Assembly: GCF_950023065.1 (NCBI RefSeq)
Contig: NC_088679.1
Location: forward strand, 75,888,001 to 75,952,000
DNA length: 64,000 nucleotides
Direction of reading: 5' to 3'
Origin: Planococcus citri
Taxonomy: Eukaryota > Arthropoda > Insecta > Hemiptera > Pseudococcidae
Positions 1 to 9,480 of the stretch are shown piece after piece (position 1 is the first letter of the stretch; every line of letters begins with the position of its first letter). A program made the translations under genes and the position numbers. The notes under the pieces were generated by a model that did no database searches, was not told the origin of the DNA, and was given only the letters and a program-made list of their open reading frames with translations.

Positions 1-2
1 CG

Positions 3-233
3 CTCAGTAGAACCCTAAAAGTGGTCTTGGAGTTTGATGGCAATGGCCTAGGTCGACACAGAATTTCAAATACTACCACCTTTTGTGACGAGGCCAAACA
101 GGCTGGGTTTCAAAAATGCTCCCTCTGTGAGGACTCATATCTTATTTCCAGGAACACCTCCCGAATAAAAATTTTTTTGAGTCAAATTCAACTCAAAATA
201 AGGTTTTTATTGAATTTGGTCAAAATCCTCTAA
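3..233 (+). other. Open reading frame entering from the window's left edge, unrecognised
   Basis: The frame is open from position 3 to the TAA at 231-233 and has no stop upstream within the window. The first ~50 codons have more complex composition than the flanks and include FCDEAKQAGFQKCSLCEDSY, with three cysteines. The last ~20 codons run into A/T-rich repeat. I recognise no domain. It could be the tail of an exon, a transposon remnant or chance. Confidence 0.2.
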
Positions 234-239
234 CATTTT

Positions 240-1210
240 TTGAGAACCAACCAAATTCAAATGCCATATTTTTACATGCTAACACGAGAACCTTTTGAAC
301 GCACGTTCGTCGATTTCATCAAAATGAAGGTAGATCAAATTGCCAAAGTTCGTTTTTGGATTCTTGGAGAATTTTTGAAAATTCAATAAATTCAAAAAAC
401 CTGTTTTTAAGGGTAATTTTTAAACCTTTTTCATAGAATTTGGCAATTTTTTTTTTACAAAAGTAGATCAATGTGAATAATATCTATTTTGAATTCAACT
501 CCCTCACATCAACAACTTGTAGTTTTTGGTAATTCTGAAGCCTCCCCTCTAGCGATTGCTTGATTTTCTCTAGAAATTGCAAACCGCTCTAGAAGGACAA
601 AAATGAACTTAAGCATTTATAACTTTGGCCAATGCTTAAATTGCTTATCTTATGGGACATCCTCTCGACCGTTTTATGTGGTTATTCCAAAATTCCAGGG
701 GTGTGGGTTCAAAAGTGAATTTTCGACCAGTTTGTAAATCGTTCGAAGGTTGCTTGATAAGCACTAATTGAAGATGTAGGTGTATTAGTGATTTTTATAT
801 TTTTTCTGGAATTTAAAAATTGGTCAAAAATGCGATTTAAAATTGCTTGAGAAAATTTAAAAAATCACTGGAGGCTCCAGATACCACAATTTCTTGATGT
901 GTAGTAGTTGAATTGAAGGAATCTTTGCTCAAAAAATTTGTATTTGATGAAAAAGTTCAAGAACCGTCTTTAAAACAGCTTTTTGTAATATTAAAAATGT
1001 TTAAAAATTCACCAAAAATTCAAAATAAAACTTTATTGACTGAAATTTTGATTACAGGGTGTTAATCTGAGAGTGTGAGTCCAAAAAGATTTCAGAACAA
1101 CCCTACTTACAATAATCTCAAAATTCGTTCATCTCGAAAAAAAATACACAGCTTGTTTTAAAAAAAGATTTTCCGTTTCAGTCGAAGGGTGAAAAATTAT
1201 TCAAAAATAA
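240..1210. repeat. Diverged dispersed repeat with GGAGGCTCCAG word
   Basis: Several stretches recur elsewhere in the window. The part near 340-620 (AATTCAAAAAACCTGTTTTT, then CATCAACAACTTGTAGTTTT) is matched loosely at about 25440-25700. The part near 980-1100 (TGAAATTTTGATTACAGGG) is matched near 13040-13190 and 52540-52690. The quasi-palindrome CTGGAGGCTCCAG occurs at about 866. No coding capacity or clear ends are seen, so the class is unknown. Confidence 0.55.
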
Positions 1211-2480
1211 CTCCAAATCGTACAATATGGATGCTTCAAAGAGAATCCCTGCACACTAAAATAAACATAAACCACAAATCCGAATAATATTCCCTGCGGG
1301 AATCACATTACGTCAGCTACGCGTCGTTATTGAGTGAAAAAATTTCATCTAGGAAGGCATATTTATAGCAGCTGATTGTGAAATTAATACCTACGAAAAA
1401 GTATAGGTATTTTTTAATCGTCTCGCATACCTCGACACTTATCACAGCTTATCATGACGTAATGAAAAAGAAATTAAAAAAGAAAACCTTATAAAACTGG
1501 TAAAATCTTAGTATCTATACGAGATGAATATCTCTCTTCTCGTATATTCCTATCACAATACGAAATAAAGTCTAGTTAGGGGGTGTATGAAAGATTTTTT
1601 TGAAATTATATATTGCGCGGGTGAGTTGTAGGTACGGTGATGTGTGGCTGTGGTAACCGGAACATCGCACGCGAACTGTGCCTCGAAGGAAGCGTTCTCT
1701 CTGTTACACATGCGATGATATGCTCTATTCCAATGCAAGTTTCGTGTTCACATTTTTTTATGCTTAACTGTGGAATGTAGTTTTTTTTTCTTTCTCTGTT
1801 CCAAAGAGCATTTTTCCAAGTGATTAGCATAAATTCCAGCTCGAGCCTTTCGAGTACTTATCTATAGGTATTCTAGGAAGCCTATACCGATCGTTATTGT
1901 AAAGAGCCTAATTAAAACAAGTTGAAAAAAATTTTTCTCGGTGGAAAAATTTCACCTCACGTACTAGAATAGGGTATCTAAATTAAGTTCATACGAATGA
2001 GTTAATCGAACGTATGTACGTACGAGGTAATATGGTGGGTACTATTCGTAGTATGTACAGTACAAGGGATAGTGTGATGTAGTTGTTTGGATGACACTTG
2101 GTCTCTAATACTAAAAGGGTAAAGTTTTCAATTTCAACTACGTACGAGGGTTTGTTTGATCTGTCACTTGTGTAAGGGTTTTAGCCAATGGAGCGGAAAA
2201 CTCAATACTCTTTCTAGATGCGTATTACCGTTTTCAATCTTCTTTCGTTTTTTCGTTACCTTTGGTCCGATGCTGATGCTGTTTTTTTTTTCAATCTTAC
2301 GAACAATTGGATACTTTGTTTTTGAACTGGTGCTGGACAATAATTGGACGTAATTTTGAGAGTATTTCAAGTACGTACCTAAATCTGTTGTTGAACTGAA
2401 AAAATATTTATTTAAAGACGCCCAACATCTAGGCTTTTAGCGTCTGCAGTTACATAGGTACATTGGAATACATAGATTGA
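1211..2480. other. Single-copy island, no gene recognised
   Basis: Composition changes to more balanced sequence with words such as CTCGCATACC and TACGTACGAGG and a CRE-like TGACGTAA near 1454. Short frames on both strands lack coding character and acceptable splice context. This could be intronic or regulatory sequence; nothing specific can be assigned. Confidence 0.4.
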
Positions 2481-3260
2481 AACTACATATTATATTAATT
2501 AACTAATTCACCAACATAGACTAATAAAGAAAAACATACTTAACAATGGTAATGAAAAAAGAATTTTTTCAAACATTTTGGTAGGTACTTATCTTTAAAG
2601 TAAAAAGAAAATAATGAATAAAAAAAATTCATGGAAAAAAATCAGGAAAAAGTTGCTCAAAATTTTAGAAAAAAATCTACCTATTCTAGTAAATCAATAT
2701 TATCCAATATTTTCACCATTTCCTTCTTCAAACACTTTTTTGGCTTCTAATAATAATGCGAGCAAAATTTCTGAATATTTTGAAATTCACAAAAAAAAAT
2801 TCAAATTTCATAGCTTGAAAAGCAACTGGGTGAAGGGGGTTGAAAAATATCATTCTTTTCTTTTCTTCACATAATGATAAGAAACAAAAAATTCACCAAA
2901 ACTGATAAGTAATTAGGTATCCATCAAAATTTCCAAAAATCAAAACTATTATTGATGGTTTTTCATTCCCTCTCATTTTTAAGGGACCTGCACAATTTTC
3001 GATTGGCGAGCATTTAAAAATTCAAATTTGGGCTAAAATTGAAAAAGAATCAAAATTTTAGCAAAAAAACCTAGAAAGCTGAAATTTGGTCTATACCCTA
3101 TTTACCGACTTTGCCGTGAAACGGAAAAGTAAGGTATTGTATTTGTCATGATGGTTGAGGATTTGGGTGGGGGTGGGTTTTCTTGACGTTTTGGAGTGTG
3201 CTGATCACGATAAGACATATGGCGCAAAACGAGATAAGTTTATATATATATTTATTTATA
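2481..3260. other. AT-rich intergenic sequence, nothing recognised
   Basis: A-rich runs lead into a TATATATATTTATTTATATA tract at 3241-3262 that borders the palindrome. An 86-codon frame at 2614-2874 is mostly Lys, Asn, Ile and Phe from A/T-rich sequence, and I do not call it a gene. Confidence 0.5.
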
Positions 3261-4877
3261 TAAATATTCTAGGGGGTAAACTCGTAACTTTTTTCTAGAT
3301 TAACCAGCAAACTCATAACGTTTTGACAAACTCGTAACCTTTTTAGGACGTGACTTTTCGATGAGGTGCCATATGAATCTACAAGGTGTGGGGAGTCTAC
3401 TGGCAAAGTTTGAGCAAGGACGTGAGATTGCTGTTTATACACTTTCTCATTTGACTCAATTTTCAAATGAGTACATAGCCTAATTAACAGGTATGAGGAT
3501 ATGAGGAAAAGGTTTTTATTGCCAAGAATCATTTTTTACGTTTTTTACGTTCTTTTTGGCGATTTTGGTGGTTGAAGATGTCCTCTTTCACATGGCGTGG
3601 TCAAAAATCGTCTAAAATAAATTTTTGACTGCTGAATTTTAATTTTAAGTTGATTATACAGGTCCAAATTTTCGTGTTTTTCAATCTTAACATTGATTTT
3701 ATGGGAAAAGTATGCATCCTAGGAAAAAAATGCAATGAAGGAAATTGTAGAGAATTAAATTTCCTTTCTGCTCAGAGCTGGTTATTTTTCTGTAGGATGC
3801 TTTGTTAAAAAAGCATTTGCGAAAAACAGAGACGTATGAGACTTTTAAAAAAAAGCTTTTCTGAAAAATTGATGTTTTGGCAATGAAATACCTTTCCACA
3901 GATGACCCAAACATCAAGTTAACGAATATAACGCGGCCTAACATCGACTACTATCAGGCCTATGGGGTGACGCGTCGAGCGTATGCACAGCAACGAAGTT
4001 ACAGAGGGGTCTTGAGATTGCTGTTTATACAAAACGTTATGAGTTTACCTGTATGCGGCTATATATATTTATATATAGCCGCATACAGGTAAACTCATAA
4101 CGTTTTGTATAAACAGCAATCTCAAGACCCCTCTGTAACTTCGTTGCTGTGCATACGCTCGACGCGTCACCCCATAAGCCTGATAGTACTCGATGTTAGG
4201 CCGCGTTATACTCCTTAACTTGATTTTTGGGTCACCTGTGGAAAAGTTTTTCATTGCCAGAACATCAATTTTTCAGAAAAGCTTTTTTTTAAAACTCTCA
4301 TACGTCTCTGTTTTTCGCAAATGCTTTTTTAACAAAGCATCCTACAGAAAAATAACCAGCTCTGAGCAGGAAAGGAAATTTAATTCTCTACAATTTCCTT
4401 CATGGCATTTTTTTCCTAGGGTGCATACTTTTCCCATAAAATCAATGTTTAGATTGAAAAACACGAAAATTTGGACCTGTATAATTAACTTAAAATTACA
4501 ATTCAGCAGTCAAAAATTTATTTTAGACGATTTTTGACCACACCATGTGAAAGAGGACATCTTCAACCACCAAAATCACCAAAAAGAACGTAAAAACCGT
4601 AAAAAATGATTCTTGGCAATAAAAACCTTTTCCTCATATCCTCATAGCTGTTAATTAGGCTATGTACTCATTTGAAAATTGAGTCAAAAGTGAAATTGTA
4701 TAAACAGCAATCTCACGTCCCTGCTCAAACTTTGCCAGTAGACTCCCCACACCTTGTAGATTCATATGGCACCTCATCGAAAAGTCACGTCCTAAAAAGG
4801 TTACGAGTTTGTCAAAACGTTATGAGTTTGCTGGTTAATCTAGAAAAAAGTTACGAGTTTACCCCCTAGAATATTTA
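3261..4877. mobile_element. 1.6-kb near-perfect palindrome (foldback-like element)
   Basis: The left arm (3261 to about 4068) and right arm (about 4069 to 4877) are reverse complements with scattered mismatches and small indels. The outer ends read TAAATATTCTAGGGGGTAAA and its complement. The centre, GGCTATATATA...TATATAGCC at 4057-4080, leaves a loop of about two bases. Both ends abut (TTTATTTATATA)-type sequence, so any target duplication is hidden in simple repeat. Each arm contains shorter internal repeats: GTATAAACAGCAATCTCA occurs at about 4107 and 4698. There is no recognisable transposase. The most likely class is a foldback element or very long-TIR MITE; a folded assembly artefact is less likely because the arms differ and stop at the same motif. 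Confidence 0.85.
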
Positions 4878-5113
4878 TTTATTTATATATTTATTTATAT
4901 ATCAATTTATGTATAAATTTGTGTCACGCTGAACTCAAAAGCTCCGAACTTTAAGTCGAAACTGATGATGGCAAAATATTGCTTTGATACTGAACTAGAG
5001 AAATTTTTAATTTGGTCGAAATCGGTTCAGCCGTTTACGAGATATGAACGTTTAAGTGTGTTTCAACGTTATGGATAAGCAGAAATTTGTGTAAACCCTT
5101 ATATCTCGCAAAC
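4878..5113. repeat. Simple repeat plus transposon-like 3' motif
   Basis: A (TTTA)n/TATATA tract is followed by sequence containing ATCGGTTCAGCCGTTTACGA at about 5022-5041. Similar words occur in 3' regions of several insect transposable-element families; this is from memory and is not a family assignment. No frame is present. Confidence 0.35.
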
Positions 5114-5204
5114 GACTCACCCCCAACAAACAGATGGGGTGGTTAGGGTGTGTAAGTTGCAGATTGGTACGCCGAAGGTCGGGTGTTCGAATCCCGCGCG
5201 AGTC
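5114..5204 (+). other. tRNA-like / SINE-head sequence
   Basis: The segment GGTCGGGTGTTCGAATCCCG at about 5178-5195 contains a B-box-like GTTCGAATCCC with T-loop character. An A-box-like TGGTTAGGGTG lies about 40 bases upstream. GACTCAC at 5114 and GCGAGTC at 5198-5204 can pair at 6 of 7 positions as an acceptor-like stem. A T run follows from 5218. The 91-base span, an extra base in the T-stem and no clean anticodon arm argue against a functional tRNA. A tRNA-derived SINE head or pseudo-tRNA fits better. Confidence 0.45.
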
Positions 5205-5395
5205 AAGAGGAGAAAATTTTTTGTTGATTTTTTTGTTAATTTTTTTGTTAATTTTATCCGTCCAAAATTTTTTTGCCATAAAAAATCAAAATTTTTCAAA
5301 AATTTCTAGTGTAATTTTTGTTTTAACAAAAACCATTAAGTTTTTGGTAAATAGCCAGTAAATTTTGATAATTTTTTTTTTTTTTTGTTAATTAA
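5205..5395. other. T-rich sequence after the tRNA-like unit
   Basis: Three near-copies of TTTTTTTGTTAATTT occur at about 5221-5255, followed by T runs. This could be the body of a short tRNA-derived repeat. No frame is supported. Confidence 0.35.
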
Positions 5396-6290
5396 TAGTA
5401 ATTTTTAGTAAATAAAATGATTAGTTATTTTTGGTGAATTACTCGTAATTAAAGTTGGTCGAAAATTTTGGTAAATTGCTTGGGTAATTTTTGGTAAATT
5501 GGTAAAAACCTTTGACAGTAAATTACTGGGGTAATTAAAATTCGGTAAAAAATTGGTAAATTAGTGAGGAAATGTCTCGTAAATTACTGAGGTGAATGTT
5601 GGTAAATTGCTGGGGTAATTTTTGGTAAAATGGAAAATTGGTAAATTAGTGGGTAATGTCTGGTAAATTACTGAGGTAAATGTTAGTAAATTGCTGGGGT
5701 AATTTTTGGTAAATTCGTAAATTTTGGTAAAGTCGTAAATTTTGGTAAATTAATAAATTTGGGTAAATTCGTAAATTTTGGTAAATTCGTAAATTTTGGT
5801 AAATCGGTAAATTTTGGTAAATTGGTAAATTTTAGTAAATTGGTAAATTTTGGTAAATTGGTAAATTTTAGTAAATTGGTAAATTTTGGTAAATTGATAA
5901 ATTTTGATAAATTCTTAAATTTTAGTGAATTGGTAAATTTTGGTAAATCGGTAAATTTTGGTAAATCGGTAAATTTTGGTAAATTGGTAAATTTTGGTAA
6001 ATTGCTAAATTTTGGTAAATTGGTAAATTTTGGTAAATTGGTGAATTTTGGTAAATTGGTAAATGTTGGTAAATTGGTAAATTTCAGTAAATAGCTAAAT
6101 TTCAATTCTGGATAAAAATTAAGCCATTAAAAAGTCGGTAAAACCTCTAAATTTTGGTAAATCGGTAAATTTAGGTAAATTGGTAAATTTTGGTAAATAG
6201 GTAAATTTTGGTAAATTGGTAAATTTTGGTAAATCAGTAAATTTTGGTAAATCGGTAAATTTTGGTAAATTGGTAAATTTTGGTAATAAT
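5396..6290. repeat. 18-bp minisatellite, GGTAAATTTTGGTAAATT
   Basis: The unit is GGTAAATTTT plus GGTAAATT (10+8 bp). It is diffuse at 5396-5700, regular at 5700-6115, interrupted at 6100-6140 and regular again to about 6290. Because 18 is divisible by three and few units contain stops, artificial frames stay open on both strands: 111 codons on plus (NFGKLV repeats) and 140 on minus (LPKFTN repeats). These are repeat products, not genes. Confidence 0.9.
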
Positions 6291-6620
6291 TTTGTTTTTT
6301 GTCAACAATTTTCCTGATATATTATTCCACTTGTAATATGACGGTTACGTCTTCATGAGTACGCTAATTTTTATTTGAAAATCAATTTCATAAAAGTGTA
6401 ATATGATGGCTACTTATGATTGACTATTTTATTTTGTCGATGTTTTCGACTTTTCGTATTCATTAAATCGGTAAATTTGGGTACTTCCGCGCATTTTGAA
6501 AAATTGGTAAATTTTTAAGTAATGTCTGGTAAATTACTGAGATAAATGTTGGTAAATTACTGGTGTATATTTAGAGCAAAGTCGGTTGATCTTGCGAACT
6601 GCGCAAGATGTTTTTTTTTA
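6291..6620. repeat. Interruption and decayed minisatellite tail
   Basis: 6291-6465 is non-minisatellite sequence holding a two-copy word (GTAATATGACGGTTAC near 6333 and GTAATATGATGGCTAC near 6398). Decayed GGTAAATT units resume at 6466-6570. No gene is present. Confidence 0.6.
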
Positions 6621-6745
6621 ACCTGCCGAGTTGATTGGTGACGGTTTCGAACCGTTCTGGAGCCTCCAGCAGATTTTTGGTTTTCTCGAGTTTTCAAAAA
6701 AAAAAAAACGCTGTAAACAGGGTGAAAATGAAATTTACCACCTAT
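6621..6745 (+). repeat. Interspersed repeat copy A (CCTGCCGAGT ... CTGGAGCCTCCAGC)
   Basis: It starts ACCTGCCGAGTTGATTGG, passes through GAACCGTTCTGGAGCCTCCA and ends near GGTGAAAATGAAATT. Copy B lies in the same orientation at 8661-8783 and an inverted copy at about 8815-8931. Copies A and B bracket the LINE fragment. Confidence 0.75.
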
Positions 6746-7301
6746 AAATTAGGATTCGTCGCCATTCTTGCGATCCTTTCAATCAAATTAGGCACGTATT
6801 ATCAAAATATTCTTGTGCTGGTAAAAATCCAAAATTTTCTCCAGCGATTATTTTTGAAAAAAATGTATAAATTGTAGATTACGAACGCTAAACGTTTTCA
6901 TTCACCTTAAAACTGTTGACACAGACAGTCTCCCTCTCACCATAGACTCAAAAATTGATCCCAATCTTCCATATGCTTATGACTCATATCTCCATAAAGC
7001 CTCTTTCATTATAAACTCCATTCAGATATATCCTCTTCCACCATTCTATCCAGAAAATCTTATAAAAACTAAGAATAATATTCTCTCATTTGATACATCA
7101 TTGCTCGAACACACTCAACTAAATACTCAAATCATCAATAACTTTATTGCTCAGTATAATGATTTCATTTCATTTTACACCGATGGGTCGAAATCTGTGG
7201 ATCGCTGTGGTTGTTCGGTCGTTTGCGATTGTGAGGTTTCGCGATTTCCACTTCCGTGCTTGTTCAGTATTCTTTCATGTGAACTATATGCTATCCTTAC
7301 A

Positions 7302-7536
7302 CAGGGCCGGACCCATTGAACACGTGGTCTACCGAGATATCCCATTTCAGCCCCCTGATTTTGGGCTCCTCAATTAATCTGCCAAATTTTTTTCTCCCCT
7401 TTTTTAAAGTGCAAGACACTGAGCATAAAAATTCATTCAGAATTTTTCCAAGTGGCCCAGTTTTTACCTCATCGGCCCAAAAATGTCGCGGCCCACCGAG
7501 ATTTCCTCGGTAACTCGGTGGGTGGGTCCGGGCCTG
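7302..7536. mobile_element. hAT-type MITE (235 bp) with 8-bp TSD
   Basis: The ends are CAGGGCCGGACCCA and TGGGTCCGGGCCTG, inverted repeats with one mismatch. Direct duplications of TCCTTACA flank it at 7294-7301 and 7537-7544. The 8-bp TSD and CAGGG-type ends match the hAT superfamily. There is no transposase, so it is non-autonomous. It lies between the second and third RNase H motifs of the LINE, and removing it with one TSD copy restores the frame. Confidence 0.93.
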
Positions 7537-7913
7537 TCCTTACATCTTTAAACATGGCAATTGAGAGCAGACTCAACAAAGTTGTGATCTTCACTGATTC
7601 ACTAAATTCCATCTCACAACTAAGATCTAAATCTAAGCAACATCCAATTGCCTCAGAAATCTCATCTCTCCAATGTGACATGGATGTTACCACGGCCTGT
7701 ATTCCAGCCCACTCAGGAATTTTGGGAAATGAAACAGTAGACTTGGCAGCAAAGCAGTCACTAAGAATTTCACCTGTACCAGAAATACCTGTTCCAGTGT
7801 CTGATGTGATGGAAGCAATATGTTCACGGTTAATTCCCAGCCAAAGCCACACCACCAACATTCAAGATTTATCCAGGAAGCAGGCCATTGCCTTATGCTG
7901 TGTATGTACAGGC

Positions 7914-8318
7914 TAGAGCTGAAAACAGTTATGCTACTTGCTAACTGGTATCTGGGTAAAATACCGGCTGAACCCGCTACGGCAGGTAATGAGTTGAGTC
8001 AGATACCAGATAGTATCGTATAGTGAGAACAACATGGTTTTATGGGCACTCATACAGCGTTAGTCGTAACACACATCGCAACACTTGTCACACAATGCTG
8101 CTCCCCCACTGACTTGTAATCATCTACCATGTGACAATTGGGTGTGGTGTATGATGTCATACCGGTACACCCACTGCGCATTCAACTCGCTATATGTTAT
8201 AATGTGAACCGGTGCGACATTTTTTCAACTCGCTACCCGCTACTAGCAAGTGGCAAGAATTTACAATATGGGTACAGTAGTTACTCATCGCTGTCAGCGA
8301 GTACTGTTTTCAGCTCTG
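7914..8318. mobile_element. hAT-type MITE (405 bp) with 8-bp TSD
   Basis: The ends are TAGAGCTGAAAACAG and CTGTTTTCAGCTCTG, inverted with one mismatch at the tip. The 8-bp duplication GTACAGGC is at 7906-7913 and 8319-8326. Ends and TSD length fit hAT. It interrupts the same LINE frame just before the GHT motif; excision with one TSD copy makes ALCCVCTG run directly into HTLLTHSHLF. Its TIR differs from the 7302-7536 element, so it is a separate family. Confidence 0.93.
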
Positions 8319-8660
8319 GTACAGGCCATACCCTCCTCACCCACTCTCATCTGTTCAAAAAAGAACCCCCTCCAATGTGCTCTACATGAGAAGTCCAACT
8401 CACTATCTCCCACATCTTACTCACCTGTCAAGATCATACCAATTTAAGAAACTCACTCAACCTCCCTAAAACTCTACCTGAAATAGCTCATAACCCTTCA
8501 GTCTTATTCTCCTTTCTCCAAAAATCCAACCACCTTCCATTAATGTAACAGCATAAAACGACCCGTGCCTCTAGCCTTGTAGCTGTACACAGCACAGTGA
8601 CCAACCAACAGGTAATAGGTAAACGAAAAAAGCTGAAATTTGGTTTGTATCTTATTTTCG

Positions 8661-8931
8661 CCCTGCCGAGTCAATTGGTTGTAGTTTTGAACCGTTCTGG
8701 AGCCTCCAGCGGATTTTTGGTTTCTCCAGTATTCAAAAAAACGCTGCAAATAGGATGAAAATGAAATTCAGCTCATATAAACCCGGAAAATTTTGAATTT
8801 GAACCGAGGCAAAAAGATTTTGGCTGAATTTCATTTTCACCCCAGCGTTTTTTCAAAAACTGGAGAAACCGTAAGTATATCCGCTGGAGGCTCCAGGCCT
8901 CCAGAACGGTTCAAAACTGCCACCAATCGAC
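8661..8931. repeat. Inverted pair of the interspersed repeat (copies B and C)
   Basis: Copy B (8661-8783, plus) and copy C (about 8815-8931, inverted) share GAACCGTTCTGGAGCCTCCA, TTCTCCAG and GTGAAAATGAAATTCAG-like blocks in opposite orientation around a spacer of ~30 bp. Copy C also duplicates CTCCAGGCCTCCAG. This could form a hairpin of about 270 bases. A C run of 14 follows at about 8929-8942. Confidence 0.75.
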
Positions 8932-8935
8932 CCCC

Positions 8936-9480
8936 CCCCCCTTTAAAATACCTAATATTCAGATTAAAAAAAGTGCTTGAGGCGTCTTCCTGAAAATTGA
9001 ATCAAATGTGGTCGATCTCGTTGAATAGGTCGTGAATGTGCCTCAGTTTGATCGGTTTTTAGCTTTTCAGATCAATTTTCAAACCTTCTGGAGAAATTTT
9101 TAAATTCTGGAGAATTCTAAAATTGCGCAGGAGGCTTCAGAATGGCTCGAAAATATGATATTTGGATTCAAGGGGTTGGCTTCAGGGAAGAGATCTCGAG
9201 ACAAGTCCCTGCATGTCAGACTTTCAGGATAAATCGAGAATCGCACTGGAGACTACAGAATAGCTCGAAGTGGTGAAATTCGGATTCATTATAGGTTTGT
9301 TTCAGACAAAATACAGCCATTACCTATTCTATGATCGAAAAATTGCAATCTGCTCTGGATTCTCCAAAATGACTGAAATTGCCGAAATTCGGGTTCTTTC
9401 TCCAAAAAACCAGTCACCCCCCCCCTCTCTACCGCAAAATAATTAATCAAAATATTTTGACTATCTACGCGTACATAATG
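8936..9480. repeat. Diverged ~120-bp repeats with GGAGGCTTCAG words
   Basis: Similar segments begin near 9121 (GCGCAGGAGGCTTCAGAATG) and 9241 (CGCACTGGAGACTACAGAAT), with a weaker match near 9359. They resemble the GGAGCCTCCAG family around 6.7, 8.7 and 11-13 kb. No gene is present. Confidence 0.5.

Larger units (their letters stand above)
6890..8635 (+). mobile_element. 5'-truncated LINE fragment: RNase H and C-terminal zinc knuckle, split by two MITEs
   Basis: Only the end of a non-LTR retrotransposon ORF2 is present. RNase H landmarks appear in order: FYTDGSK (about 7174-7194), SCELYAILT ending at 7301, IFTDSLNS (about 7585) and AHSGILGNETVDLAAKQ (about 7710-7760). Together they supply the family's four acidic residues. 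TGHTLLTHSHLFKK follows after 8326, then a knuckle in which CST is followed by a TGA stop and then ISHILLTC. The reading frame is interrupted at 7302-7536 and 7914-8318 by inserted elements and rejoins without a shift across each. The stop within the knuckle and the missing reverse transcriptase make it dead. The 3' end is probably the A-rich tail near 8630; the 5' limit is uncertain. Confidence 0.85.

Noticed and set aside
5683..6105. 140-codon minus frame of LPKFTN repeats
   Set aside because: Product of the 18-bp minisatellite; the opposite strand is open too.
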